From assembly GCF_042139015.1 (NCBI RefSeq), contig NZ_JBHIKY010000016.1, positions 1 to 64,000 of the forward strand: 64,000 nucleotides of DNA, given 5' to 3'. Position 1 is the stretch's first letter; every line of letters starts with the position of its first letter. Source of the DNA: JBHIKY01 sp042139015. Its GTDB lineage: Bacteria > Bacillota > Bacilli > Bacillales > Marinococcaceae. Position numbers and translations under genes: made by a program. Under the pieces are notes generated by a model. It worked only from the letters and a program-made list of their open reading frames with translations. It was not told the origin of the DNA and ran no database searches. Positions 42,039 through 51,269 of this stretch are shown here, piece by piece.

Positions 42039-42341
42039 CTATTCCGGATTGATCACATCATGAAAATTAGGATTTTCAAAATGTAAATAATCAATGGAAG
42101 GATCATACGATATCGTCATTCCGTCAAGATACCATTGATCCTGCGGATTTACAAAAAATAAAATTCCCTCCACCTGAAGTGTATATGCCTCCGCTTCAGG
42201 TTTTTCTTTGCCTACTCCTATTGAAAAACCGCCGGAGCCGACTCCTCCGATACGGACAAACAATCGAACATAAGCTCCATCTGCAAGTGACATTTCCTCT
42301 TTATATAATGCCGCTGCTTCCTTGGTTAAAGTTAGCTGCAT
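42039..42341 (-). CDS. yneR: HesB-family protein, YneR-like (no Cys/Sec)
   Basis: A 100-residue HesB/A-type-carrier-fold protein: MQLTLTKEAAALYKEEMSLA, YVRLFVRIGGVGSGGFSIGV, VEGILFFVNPQDQWYLDGM and SIDYLHFENPNFHDVINPE. It has no Cys at all; GVGSGGF places Ser where the two selenoproteins of this window have Sec and IscA has Cys. B. subtilis YneR is of this type and its function is unknown. It is unlikely to carry an Fe-S cluster itself. GGAGAG lies before the start on the minus strand. Confidence 0.82.
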   Translation of the reverse strand: MQLTLTKEAAALYKEEMSLADGAYVRLFVRIGGVGSGGFSIGVGKEKPEAEAYTLQVEGILFFVNPQDQWYLDGMTISYDPSIDYLHFENPNFHDVINPE

Positions 42342-42509
42342 GAAACTCTCCTTTCCCTGCCAGCAATCTTCTTCTTTTAGTATAGCACTGCTGGAAAAGA
42401 GAAGAAAAAAATATGCTAAAATAGATCTAGCAGCAGGAATTTAGACATTCGTGAAGAATGTATTTCTGAAGTCGAAATAAATAATGAAAGTACTAAAGGA
42501 GCGAATGTA

Positions 42510-44027
42510 TTGAGTAAATCCATTGAACAAACAGAAGCTGCCTTTCAGGAGCACATGAAAAAAATTTCCTCATATGAACAGGCTTTGGGTCTCATGCAGT
42601 GGGACGCACGCACCGGAGCACCAAGAAAAGGAGTGGATCAGCGGTCAGAAGCGATTGGTACCCTTTCAACCGAGCTATTTAAATTAAGAACCTCCCCTGA
42701 AACAGGCGAATATCTTGATACTATTTTGGAAAATGGGGCCGAAAAAAAGATATCAGAGATCAGTCGTCTCTCTGCAAGAGAAATGAAAAAAGAATACGAC
42801 CGTTTTAAAAAAATCCCGGAAAACGAATTTAAAGAATACAGTATTTTAACGTCAAAAACCGAATCAGTCTGGGAGGACGCCAAAGAAAATGCAGATTTTG
42901 AGACATTTCAGCCATACTTAGAAAAAATTGTCGATTTCAGCCGGCGCTTCGCTGATTACTGGGGATATGAAAAGCATCCATACGATGCGCTGCTTGAAGA
43001 CTACGAACCTGGAATGGATGTCGCGACACTCGACGACGTTTTCAGCCGTCTCCGCCAGGGCTTGGCTCCATTAGTGAAAGGAGTCACCCAGTCTTCCCAT
43101 CAACCTGCTACAGACTTTCTCTTTGAGCACTTTCCTGCAGAGAAACAACGCAGTTTCAGTCTGGATATTTTAAACCAAATGACATATGACTTTGACGCCG
43201 GAAGATTAGATAAAACCGTTCATCCATTTGCCATAGGATTAAACCCGAATGATGTCAGGGTCACGACTAAATACGACGAATCTGATTTTCGCACCGCGGT
43301 ATTCGGAACCATCCACGAAGGCGGCCATGCTCTGTACGAACAAAACCTCTCTGCCAAATTAATTGGAACGGCTCTTTGTGATGGGGCTTCCATGGGTATT
43401 CATGAATCTCAATCCCTCTTTTGGGAAAATTTTGTCGGCCGGAACTACCATTTCTGGGAGAAAAATTATGAGCTGTTAAAATCATATGCACCTGGCCAAT
43501 TTAACGATGTTCCGCTTGATGCTTTTTATAAAGCCATTAACGAAGCAAAACCATCTTTAATCCGTATTGAAGCTGACGAAATGACGTATGCCCTTCATAT
43601 TATTTTAAGATATGAGATTGAAAAAGATCTCATCAGCGGAGAAGTGAATGTAGCAGACCTTCCCAGTCTATGGAATGAAAAAATGGACGAGTATTTAGGT
43701 ATCGTGCCGCCGCATAATGGAAAAGGGGTGCTTCAGGATGTGCACTGGTCGTTTGGCGCCTTTGGATACTTTCCTTCTTATGCACTCGGATATATATACG
43801 CAGCCCAGTTAAAACAAGCGATGAATAAAGACCTTCCGAATTTTGATGAGCTCTGCGGCTCAGGAGAACTTTCACCAATAAGAGAATGGCTTACCAATAA
43901 AGTTCATCAGCATGGGCGGAAGAAGCAGCCGGTTGAAATCATTCAGGACGCCGCCGGAGAAGGCACGAACCCGGAACCGCTCATTCAATACTTAACAGAC
44001 AAATACCGTTCATTGTACAGCTTTTAA
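42510..44027 (+). CDS. ypwA: M32-family metallocarboxypeptidase (YpwA)
   Basis: The 505-residue zinc carboxypeptidase has HEGGHALYEQN with the HExxH ligands (269-273), GIHESQSLFWEN with the third-ligand Glu, and the family start MSKSIEQTEAAFQEHMKKIS. M32 enzymes remove residues one at a time from the C-termini of short peptides in the cytoplasm. TTG 42510 follows AAAGGAGCG. The sigma-54 promoter of the next gene starts just after its stop. Confidence 0.93.
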   Translation: MSKSIEQTEAAFQEHMKKISSYEQALGLMQWDARTGAPRKGVDQRSEAIGTLSTELFKLRTSPETGEYLDTILENGAEKKISEISRLSAREMKKEYDRFKKIPENEFKEYSILTSKTESVWEDAKENADFETFQPYLEKIVDFSRRFADYWGYEKHPYDALLEDYEPGMDVATLDDVFSRLRQGLAPLVKGVTQSSHQPATDFLFEHFPAEKQRSFSLDILNQMTYDFDAGRLDKTVHPFAIGLNPNDVRVTTKYDESDFRTAVFGTIHEGGHALYEQNLSAKLIGTALCDGASMGIHESQSLFWENFVGRNYHFWEKNYELLKSYAPGQFNDVPLDAFYKAINEAKPSLIRIEADEMTYALHIILRYEIEKDLISGEVNVADLPSLWNEKMDEYLGIVPPHNGKGVLQDVHWSFGAFGYFPSYALGYIYAAQLKQAMNKDLPNFDELCGSGELSPIREWLTNKVHQHGRKKQPVEIIQDAAGEGTNPEPLIQYLTDKYRSLYSF

Positions 44028-44034
44028 TCTATTC

Positions 44035-44050
44035 TGGCACAATAATTGCA
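44035..44050 (+). promoter_or_regulatory. Sigma-54 promoter upstream of the thiolase gene
   Basis: TGGCAC-AATAA-TTGCA matches the -24/-12 consensus TGGCACNNNNNTTGC exactly. It lies about 65 bases before the thiolase ATG. Confidence 0.85.
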
Positions 44051-44114
44051 TTAAATATGAGAGGGGAGGGAGATGATCTTCCCTCTTATTTATGTAAAGG
44101 AGGAGCTAATAATT

Positions 44115-45293
44115 ATGAGAGAAGCAGTAATTGTAAGTGCCGTCAGGACACCAATTGGAAGCTTTGGAGGAACACTTTCTGGAAAATCAGCGGTAGATCT
44201 CGGAGTCACCGCGGCGAAAGCGGCGGTCGAACGAGCCGGAATTTCTCCATCGGATATTGAAGATGTTATTGTCGGTAATATACTGTCTGCTGGGTCAGGT
44301 CAAAATGTGGCAAGGCAAATAGCTATTTACAGCGGTCTTCCGGAGTCGACTCCCGCGATGACAGTCAATAAATTATGTGGTTCCGGACTGCGAACCATCA
44401 GCATGGCAGCACAATTTATTGCACTTGGTGATGCTGATGTGATTTTAGCAGGCGGAACAGAATCAATGAGCAATGCGCCTTATGTCCTGCCGAAAGCCCG
44501 CTGGGGCCAGAGAATGGGTGATGGCAGCATCATTGATACGATGATGAGTGATGGTTTAATGGATTCTTTCCACAACATTCATATGGGCATTACCGCAGAG
44601 AACATCGCCGAGCAATGGAACTTTTCAAGGGAAGAACAGGATGCCTTTGCCCTGCAAAGCCAGCAAAGGGCACAGGCAGCTATATCCGCAGGTAGATTTA
44701 AAGAGGAAATTGTGCCGGTGGAGGTTCCACAGCGAAAAGAAGAGCCTTTGTTGATAGATACGGACGAATTTCCAAAAACGGGGTTAACATCCGAGAAGCT
44801 GGGGAAATTAAAACCTGCCTTTAAAAAGAATGGAACGGTCACTGCCGGTAACGCCTCCGGTATAAATGACGGCAGTGCTATGGTTGTGGTGATGTCCCGG
44901 GAAAAAGCCGAAAAATTGGGAGTCGAACCGCTTGCTGCGATTCGTTCTTACGGGAATGCTGCACTGGACCCCAAAATAATGGGATACGGACCTGTTCCGG
45001 CATCAAAGCAGGCACTTGAACGAGCGAGGTTATCTATTTCTGATATCGATCTGATTGAAGCAAATGAAGCATTTGCAGCCCAGTCACTCGCGGTCGTCAA
45101 AGATTTAGAGTTAGAATCTGATAAAGTGAATGTAAATGGCGGGGCTATTGCGCTCGGCCACCCGATCGGCGCTTCTGGAGCAAGAGTTCTCGTCACGCTT
45201 CTCCATGAAATGAAACGCAGGGAAGCCTCCCGCGGACTTGCGACACTTTGTATCGGCGGCGGACAGGGAACTGCTCTCATTGTTGAGCGATAA
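44115..45293 (+). CDS. Acetyl-CoA C-acetyltransferase (thiolase)
   Basis: The 392-residue thiolase has the acyl-enzyme Cys in NKLCGSGLRTI (C88), VIVGNILSAGSGQN, GGTESMSNAPYVL, ANEAFAAQSLAV, the His of ALGHPIGASGAR, and the final catalytic Cys in LCIGGGQGTAL. It splits acetoacetyl-CoA to two acetyl-CoA or runs in reverse. AGGAGGAGC precedes ATG 44115. The sigma-54 promoter ties it to the regulator and CoA-transferase operon just downstream, consistent with ketone-body or short-chain fatty-acid use. Confidence 0.95.
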   Translation: MREAVIVSAVRTPIGSFGGTLSGKSAVDLGVTAAKAAVERAGISPSDIEDVIVGNILSAGSGQNVARQIAIYSGLPESTPAMTVNKLCGSGLRTISMAAQFIALGDADVILAGGTESMSNAPYVLPKARWGQRMGDGSIIDTMMSDGLMDSFHNIHMGITAENIAEQWNFSREEQDAFALQSQQRAQAAISAGRFKEEIVPVEVPQRKEEPLLIDTDEFPKTGLTSEKLGKLKPAFKKNGTVTAGNASGINDGSAMVVVMSREKAEKLGVEPLAAIRSYGNAALDPKIMGYGPVPASKQALERARLSISDIDLIEANEAFAAQSLAVVKDLELESDKVNVNGGAIALGHPIGASGARVLVTLLHEMKRREASRGLATLCIGGGQGTALIVER

Positions 45294-45298
45294 CGGGC

Positions 45299-45331
45299 AC
45301 AGCCTGCTTTAATAGTTGGAGCAGGCTGTAT
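45299..45331 (+). terminator. Hairpin after the thiolase gene
   Basis: ACAGCCTGCT-TTAATAGTTGG-AGCAGGCTGT followed by ATTTAT; the T-run is short, so termination may be partial and the regulator may be read from the same transcript. Confidence 0.65.
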
Positions 45332-45353
45332 TTATCAATATGAGGTGGATCTT

Positions 45354-47234
45354 ATGAAAAAATCAGAACTGACTATTCCTGTTAATACTTCGATTCAGGA
45401 AGCCGCCAGAATATTAAAGGAAAATTATGCAGAGGAAGCCGTTGTTATTACAAAAGATGATCAAGCACTTGGAATCGTACATAAAAATGATATTTTTGAA
45501 ATGATTATTGCAGGAGAATCTCCGGAACAATCGGTCACTCTGTTTTTGAAGCCGCTGCGAAAAGAAGACATAAAGGCGGCGTATCTACTTCACGCCGTCC
45601 ATGAGCCGGTGATCATCACAGATGAAAACGGAGAGATCTTGTTCTTAAATGAGCGGGCCGCCGCTTCGTTTCAGAAAGGCGATAAGTCTTCGGAAAGCAA
45701 GATTTTTACGAAAAGAGAAGCTGATATTCTTCAAAACATGGTGGATAATCAAGAAAAAAACATGACGTTTTCCACTCCTGACCGCACGTTTAAGGTTCGA
45801 AAAAAAATAGTTACTTTCTCTCACAGAAAAGCCGTTCTCTATGCACTTTTAGAAGACAATACCTCTTCATTCTGGGAAAAAACAGGAGGCAGGGCAGAAA
45901 CGCTGGAAACCATTTATGAGTATTTGTATGACGGGATTATTATGGTGGACCAGGATGGGTTTGTCACTATGCTCAGTCAAGAATACGCAGAATTTTTAGA
46001 GGTGGATGCCGAAGACGTACTTGGCAGGCACTGCACGGAGGTCGTAGAGAACACGCGCATGCACATCGTCGCGAAAAGTGGCAAAGCAGAAATTGCAGAC
46101 CTTCAGCGCATTAAAGGAGACTACATGATCGCAAGCCGCATTCCAATCATAAAAAATGGTGAATGCACCGGGGCGGTCGGCAAAGTGCTGTTTAAGAATG
46201 TCGGAGGCTTTAATTCGTTATATAAAAGAATTCACCGTATGGAAAAAGAACTGAAGCAATATAAAGGAGAGTTTCAAGAACAAAATCAGGCCAAATATCA
46301 ATTTTCAAACATCGCCGGCGATAGTAATATTATCCGCTGTACGAAACAAACAGCGGAAAAAGCAGCTCAGACCAGCTCAAATGTTCTCCTGCTTGGGGAA
46401 AGCGGCACCGGAAAAGAATTATTTGCACATGCTATTCATAATGCCAGCGCAAGAGCTCCCGGTAATTTTGTAAAAATCAACTGTGCCGCAATTCCGGCAG
46501 AGCTCCTTGAATCGGAACTGTTCGGCTATGTAGAGGGTTCTTTTACGGGGGCGAGAAAAGGCGGTAAGAAAGGAAAATTTGAAGCTGCGGAAGGAGGTAC
46601 GATTTTTCTCGATGAGGTAGGGGAACTTCCACTGCATATGCAGGTTAAATTTTTGCGTGTTTTGCAGGAAAAGGAAGTAGAAAAGGTTGGTTCCCACCAA
46701 TCAACAGCCATCGATGTCCGCATTATAGCAGCGACAAACCGAAACCTTGAAGACATGGTACAACGCGGAGACTTCCGGATGGACCTTTATTATCGCCTTC
46801 ATGTTATGCCTATCCATATACCTTCTTTAAAAGAGAGAAAAGAAGATATCGTGCTGCTCTCCAAGTTAATCATTAAACGGATTTCCCAGCTGCTTGGAAA
46901 ACACATCCGCGGCATTTCGGACCAGGCGTTACGTCTGCTTTCTGATTATGACTGGCCGGGAAACATCCGTGAGCTGGAAAATGTTCTTGAACGCTCCATT
47001 AATATGGCGGACCCGCATTCTTTTATAGAAGAACGACATTTATCTACCAGAATTACTGGACAATTGTCAGAGGAGCAGATTCTACCCCTTTCAGCAACAG
47101 TGGAAGCAGCGGAAAAAGAAGCCATCAGCACCAGTTTAAAAAAAGCTGACGGTAATAAAAGTCAGGCCGCCGGCTGGCTTGGAATCAGCAGAACATCTTT
47201 ATATGAAAAAATTAATAAATACAAGCTGCAATGA
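45354..47234 (+). CDS. Sigma-54 enhancer-binding activator with CBS and PAS domains
   Basis: The 626-residue regulator starts with CBS repeats (NTSIQEAARILKENYAEEAV, ALGIVHKNDIF), then two PAS-like domains (EPVIITDENGEILFLNERA; YDGIIMVDQDGFVTMLS), a coiled linker, the AAA+ domain with GESGTGKELFAHAIH, the sigma-54 contact GSFTGA, GGTIFLDEVGELP, and a C-terminal Fis-type helix-turn-helix (GNKSQAAGWLGISRTSLYEK). It should activate the two -24/-12 promoters flanking it. A palindrome at 47254 just after its end is a likely binding site. CBS domains suggest an adenylate or CoA-type ligand, unproven. ATG 45354 follows GAGGTGGA. Confidence 0.94.
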   Translation: MKKSELTIPVNTSIQEAARILKENYAEEAVVITKDDQALGIVHKNDIFEMIIAGESPEQSVTLFLKPLRKEDIKAAYLLHAVHEPVIITDENGEILFLNERAAASFQKGDKSSESKIFTKREADILQNMVDNQEKNMTFSTPDRTFKVRKKIVTFSHRKAVLYALLEDNTSSFWEKTGGRAETLETIYEYLYDGIIMVDQDGFVTMLSQEYAEFLEVDAEDVLGRHCTEVVENTRMHIVAKSGKAEIADLQRIKGDYMIASRIPIIKNGECTGAVGKVLFKNVGGFNSLYKRIHRMEKELKQYKGEFQEQNQAKYQFSNIAGDSNIIRCTKQTAEKAAQTSSNVLLLGESGTGKELFAHAIHNASARAPGNFVKINCAAIPAELLESELFGYVEGSFTGARKGGKKGKFEAAEGGTIFLDEVGELPLHMQVKFLRVLQEKEVEKVGSHQSTAIDVRIIAATNRNLEDMVQRGDFRMDLYYRLHVMPIHIPSLKERKEDIVLLSKLIIKRISQLLGKHIRGISDQALRLLSDYDWPGNIRELENVLERSINMADPHSFIEERHLSTRITGQLSEEQILPLSATVEAAEKEAISTSLKKADGNKSQAAGWLGISRTSLYEKINKYKLQ

Positions 47235-47253
47235 ACTGCCTTCTCAATGAACA

Positions 47254-47278
47254 GTATTGTTCAATATTTGAACAATAC
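47254..47278. promoter_or_regulatory. Perfect palindrome, likely activator binding site
   Basis: GTATTGTTCAA-TAT-TTGAACAATAC: arms of 11 bases and a 3-base centre. Half-site-like TGAACAG copies flank it on both sides. It ends about 140 bases before the -24 element at 47420, the usual distance for an enhancer site. Confidence 0.75.
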
Positions 47279-47372
47279 ACTGAACAGACTGTACTGAAAA
47301 GTTAACATTTATAATGTAAACGCTTTTATATTGTCCGTAAAAGTTTACACTTAGTTCTGTGCATCATAAGGA

Positions 47373-47419
47373 TACCCCCTCTGTCCCCGCCGTTTCCGCG
47401 GCAGCAGGGGGGCTTTTTT
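47373..47419 (+). terminator. Terminator of the sigma-54 activator gene
   Basis: CCCCCTCTGTCCCCGC and GCGGCAGCAGGGGGG form a GC-rich, partly mismatched hairpin followed by CTTTTTTT. It sits directly before the -24 box. Confidence 0.75.
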
Positions 47420-47435
47420 TGGCATGAATCTTGCA
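47420..47435 (+). promoter_or_regulatory. Sigma-54 promoter of the CoA-transferase operon
   Basis: TGGCAT-GAATC-TTGCA fits the -24/-12 consensus with one change. The start codon is 57 bases downstream. Confidence 0.85.
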
Positions 47436-47491
47436 ACTTTAACCATACAGTGTCGATAAGTAAGCGATTTCAAGAAAGGAAGGCAAGAGCT

Positions 47492-49066
47492 ATGTCAAAA
47501 GTGATGACTGCACGAGAGGCAGTACAGCTCATTCCGGACGGGGCCACCATTGCAACGGGCGGTTTCGTTGGAAATGGGCACGCAGAAGAATTAACCAAAG
47601 CAGTAGAGGAGAGGTTTCAAGAAGAGCAGCATCCGGCCAATGTTACCATCGTCTACGCTGCCGGTCAGGGGGATGGAAAACGAAAAGGATTAAACCATCT
47701 CGGCCACGAGGGTCTTGTAAAAAAAGTAATCGGCGGACACTGGGGCCTGGCACCTAAGCTTCAAAAGCTCGCCATCGAAAACAAAATTGAAGCTTATAAC
47801 CTGCCACAGGGCGTGATTACTCATTTATTCCGTGATATCGCGGCAGGAAAACCCGGCACATTAACTCACGTTGGACTTAAAACCTTTGTAGATCCACGAA
47901 ATGATGGAGGCAGACTCAATCAATGCACGACAGAAGAACATGTTGAATTAACCACCATACACGGAAAATATTATCTTTTATATAAAACTTTTCCAATTCA
48001 CACTGCCCTGTTACGCGCAACTTTTGCCGATGAAAACGGAAACGCTTCCATGCAGAAGGAAGCAGGCACTCTGGAAATTTTATCAATTGCCCAGGCAGTT
48101 AGAAATTCCGGGGGCATAGTCATACTGCAGGTCGAAAAAGTAGTAGAGAATGGAAGCATTGATCCACGAATGGCTAAAATTCCCGGCATTTATGTGGATG
48201 CGATTGTTGAATCAGCGCCAGAAAATCACATGCAGACTTTTGGTGAACATTATAATCCTGCCTACAGCGGTGAGATCAAATCCTCCACCGCATCGCTTGG
48301 AACACTTCCTCTCGATGAGCGAAAAGTAATTGCGAGACGCTCAGCAATGGAACTTGTGCCTGCGGCGATCACAAATCTTGGGATCGGTATGCCGGAAGGA
48401 GTAGCCATGGTTGCCAATGAAGAAGGAATTGGAAAAGAAATGCGGCTGACGGTTGAATCCGGACCGATAGGCGGGGTGCCGGCTGGCGGGTTAAGCTTTG
48501 GAGCAGCCACCAATCCGGACATCATCATTGATCAGCCTTATCAATTTGATTTTTATGATGGCGGTGGACTTGATGTCGCTTTTCTGGGTCTTGCTCAGTC
48601 CGATGCAGCGGGAAATGTTAACGTTAGTAAATTCGGTCCTAAAATTGCTGGAGCCGGCGGATTTATTAACATTTCCCAGAATGCCAAGAAAGTCGTATTC
48701 TGCGGAACATTTACCGCAGGAGGACTGGAGCTTCGTGTAGCCGGCGGCCGCCTCGAAATTGTTAAAGAAGGCCGCATCAAAAAATTTCTCAGGGAGGTAG
48801 AACATATTACCTTCAGTGGAGAATACGCCAATGAAACCGGTCAGGAAGTTTACTATGTCACAGAACGGGCAGTATTCAAACTCGGACGCTCCGGTCTGGA
48901 ATTGATTGAATACGCTCCGGGCATTGAGATAGAGCGGGATATCTTCGCGCAGATGGATTTTCAGCCAGTCGTGGTCGATAATGTGCGAAAAATGAATGCA
49001 TCCATTTTTCATGAAGAAAAAATGAACCTTACCTTCCAAAAAGGAAAACCCGTCACAGCAAATTAA
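47492..49066 (+). CDS. Acyl-CoA:acetate/3-ketoacid CoA-transferase (fused subunits)
   Basis: This 524-residue protein joins the alpha and beta halves of family I CoA-transferases in one chain: MTAREAVQLIPDGATIATGGF in the first half, and LGIGMPEGVAMVANEEGI with LTVESGPIGGVPAGG, containing the catalytic Glu (about E322), in the second. It moves CoA between short-chain acids such as acetoacetate, butyrate or propionate and acetyl- or succinyl-CoA. ATG 47492 follows AAAGGAAGG; the earlier ATG at 47450 is a few bases from the promoter start. Heads an operon with a permease and a dehydrogenase. Confidence 0.94.
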   Translation: MSKVMTAREAVQLIPDGATIATGGFVGNGHAEELTKAVEERFQEEQHPANVTIVYAAGQGDGKRKGLNHLGHEGLVKKVIGGHWGLAPKLQKLAIENKIEAYNLPQGVITHLFRDIAAGKPGTLTHVGLKTFVDPRNDGGRLNQCTTEEHVELTTIHGKYYLLYKTFPIHTALLRATFADENGNASMQKEAGTLEILSIAQAVRNSGGIVILQVEKVVENGSIDPRMAKIPGIYVDAIVESAPENHMQTFGEHYNPAYSGEIKSSTASLGTLPLDERKVIARRSAMELVPAAITNLGIGMPEGVAMVANEEGIGKEMRLTVESGPIGGVPAGGLSFGAATNPDIIIDQPYQFDFYDGGGLDVAFLGLAQSDAAGNVNVSKFGPKIAGAGGFINISQNAKKVVFCGTFTAGGLELRVAGGRLEIVKEGRIKKFLREVEHITFSGEYANETGQEVYYVTERAVFKLGRSGLELIEYAPGIEIERDIFAQMDFQPVVVDNVRKMNASIFHEEKMNLTFQKGKPVTAN

Positions 49067-49100
49067 TACGTACTGAAACAGAGATAAGGGGGAAAACTAT

Positions 49101-50384
49101 ATGTTCGGAATACTATTGGGTTTAATTGTTTTGATGGTACTTGCTTATCTTGGCTGGTCGATTATTTGGGTGGCGCCGATTGCAGCAGGTGTCGTTGCCC
49201 TCACCGGCGGCCTTGACCTGCTCGATGCCTATAAGGATACGTACATGAGTGGTTTTGTGGGATTTGCCCAGCAATGGTTTCCAGTTTTTATGCTGGGAGC
49301 TGTATTTGGAAAATTAATGGAGGACACCGGGATGGCACGTTCAGTTGCGGTGGCGCTCACTAAGCTCATCGGTACAAAACGGGCGATCCTCGGAGTACTT
49401 GTGTCAGCAGCTGTACTAACCTATGGCGGTGTGAGTCTTTTTGTCGTTGTTTTTGCCGTCTATCCACTCGCGTTGACACTTTTCCGCGAAGCAAATATTT
49501 CCAGGCGCCTTATTCCGCCGACCGTCGCACTAGGTGCGTTTACGTTTACGATGACAGCCATTCCCGGCACCCCGCAGATTCAAAATCTCATTCCGATTGA
49601 TTATTTTGAAACATCTGCAACAGCTGCTCCTATCATGGGGATCGCTGCCGGGTCTGTGATGTCATTTGGAGGATACTTTTATTTACGATGGAGAGAAGGA
49701 AAGCTGCAGCAGGCTGGAGAACAATATACAGAGCCAAAGGATAAAAAAGTGTTTGGCGAGGAGGAAAGCACCCCGCCATTTCTCTTGTCTCTCCTGCCGC
49801 TGCTTACTGTTCTGCTTACATTAAATTTACTGGGCTGGGATATTATCGTTGCGTTATTATCCGGAATTGTTTTAATTATGCTGTTGAATGCCTATAAGGT
49901 GAAGAAGTTTGTTCAAGCTATCAACGGTGGTGCTGCCGGGTCAGTTACAGCGATTATTAATACAAGTGCTGCCGTAGGCTTCGGCACCGTAGTTCAGGCA
50001 GTACCAGGTTTTGAACGATTAACAGAAATATTAATGGGGGTAAAAGGCAGTCCGCTCATATCAGAAGCAATCGCAGTTAATATTTTAGCAGGTGCAACCG
50101 GATCTGCCTCAGGGGGCATGGGAATCGCGCTTGAAGCACTTGGATCAAGATATTATGAAATAGCTATGGAAACTGGAGTAGATCCGGAAGCATTTCACCG
50201 AGTTGCTTCGTTATCATCCGGGGGGCTTGACGCGCTGCCACATAATGGAGCTGTCCTGACGCTGCTTGCAATCACTGGTATGACCCACAAAGACTGTTAT
50301 AAGGATATATTCGTGGTTGCTGTTGGTATTCCGGTGCTTTCTGTCGGAGTCGCGATCTTGCTTGCCATGATCGGCCTAATTTAA
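49101..50384 (+). CDS. GntP-family permease, probably for a hydroxy- or keto-acid
   Basis: A 427-residue protein with about 12 hydrophobic segments and the GntP signatures AQQWFPVFMLGAVFGKLMEDTGMARSVA (in order), VLTYGGVSLFVVVFA and ATGSASGGMGIALEAL. GntP relatives move gluconate or short carboxylates; position between a CoA-transferase and an SDR suggests 3-hydroxybutyrate or acetoacetate. Starts 35 bases after the transferase with AAGGGGGAA. Confidence 0.9.
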   Translation: MFGILLGLIVLMVLAYLGWSIIWVAPIAAGVVALTGGLDLLDAYKDTYMSGFVGFAQQWFPVFMLGAVFGKLMEDTGMARSVAVALTKLIGTKRAILGVLVSAAVLTYGGVSLFVVVFAVYPLALTLFREANISRRLIPPTVALGAFTFTMTAIPGTPQIQNLIPIDYFETSATAAPIMGIAAGSVMSFGGYFYLRWREGKLQQAGEQYTEPKDKKVFGEEESTPPFLLSLLPLLTVLLTLNLLGWDIIVALLSGIVLIMLLNAYKVKKFVQAINGGAAGSVTAIINTSAAVGFGTVVQAVPGFERLTEILMGVKGSPLISEAIAVNILAGATGSASGGMGIALEALGSRYYEIAMETGVDPEAFHRVASLSSGGLDALPHNGAVLTLLAITGMTHKDCYKDIFVVAVGIPVLSVGVAILLAMIGLI

Positions 50385-50415
50385 AAAGCTATATTATTCA
50401 GGAGGAAATCCAATA

Positions 50416-51156
50416 ATGAGATTACAACATAAAACCGCTATTATTACTGGCGCTGCCCGTGGAATCGGTGCGGCAGCCGCAGATAAATTTGTCCGTGAAG
50501 GGGCAAAAGTAGTGTTAGTTGACCTTCATCTCGAAGATGTATTGAAAACCGCCTCAATTTTACAAGAAAAGGGTGGGGAGGTGTTGGCGCTGCAGGGGGA
50601 TGTCACTAGTAAACAAGATACTGAGGCCATCGTTTCTAAAGCGATTTCTCATTTCGAAGACATTCATATTCTCGTTAATAATGCCGGCATTACTTCGGAT
50701 GCCCAGCTTTTAAAAATGGAAGAAGAGCAGTGGGATCAAGTAATAAATGTAAATTTGAAGGGTGTTTTTTTGATGACGAAAGCTCTCGCTCCTCACATGA
50801 AACAAAAAAACCGCGGGGTGATCTTAAATGCTTCCTCTGTTGTTGGCATGTACGGTAACTTTGGGCAGACAAACTACGCCGCCACAAAAGCCGGCCTCAA
50901 TGGAATGACTAAATCGTGGGCAAAAGAGCTGGGACGCTATCAGATTCGAGTTAATTCAGTGGCCCCCGGGTTTATTTTAAGCCCAATGACAGAGAAAATG
51001 CCGGAAAAAGTGCTGCAGACGATGAAAGAAAAATCAGTCCTCCAGGACCTTGGACGCCCAGAGGATATAGCTGATGCCTATGCGTTTCTCGCGTCCGATG
51101 AAGCCCGTTTTATTACCGGAACGGTCCTTAGCGTCGATGGAGGTGTCGTCATTTAA
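50416..51156 (+). CDS. Short-chain dehydrogenase, probably 3-hydroxybutyrate dehydrogenase or FabG-like
   Basis: The 246-residue SDR has the cofactor loop GAARGIGAAA, NNAGIT, catalytic Ser in NASSV, and YAATK (Y154, K158), and ends with the FabG-type ITGTVLSVDGG. Sequence alone does not separate 3-oxoacyl reductase from 3-hydroxybutyrate dehydrogenase; the operon with CoA-transferase, permease and upstream thiolase favours the latter, giving acetoacetate then two acetyl-CoA. AGGAGGA precedes the ATG. Confidence 0.9.
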   Translation: MRLQHKTAIITGAARGIGAAAADKFVREGAKVVLVDLHLEDVLKTASILQEKGGEVLALQGDVTSKQDTEAIVSKAISHFEDIHILVNNAGITSDAQLLKMEEEQWDQVINVNLKGVFLMTKALAPHMKQKNRGVILNASSVVGMYGNFGQTNYAATKAGLNGMTKSWAKELGRYQIRVNSVAPGFILSPMTEKMPEKVLQTMKEKSVLQDLGRPEDIADAYAFLASDEARFITGTVLSVDGGVVI

Positions 51157-51165
51157 ATAAATTAC

Positions 51166-51203
51166 ACGCTGCCTGTCACAAGAATTGTGGCAGGTTTTTT
51201 GCT
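51166..51203 (+). terminator. Terminator of the CoA-transferase operon
   Basis: CCTGTCAC-AAGAATT-GTGGCAGG stem followed by TTTTTTGCTTT. Confidence 0.85.
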
Positions 51204-51210
51204 TTGTCTC

Positions 51211-51235
51211 GTTTGAAAGTACTAGTTTCGGGTAA
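51211..51235 (+). promoter_or_regulatory. Candidate sigma-B promoter of the Opu-type transporter
   Basis: GTTTGA, 13-base spacer and GGGTAA resemble the general-stress consensus GTTTAA-N12-15-GGGTAT. Stress control is known for some B. subtilis osmoprotectant transporters. Confidence 0.5.
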
Positions 51236-51269
51236 ATGATAGAATTAAGACCTATGAAAGGATAACGCT

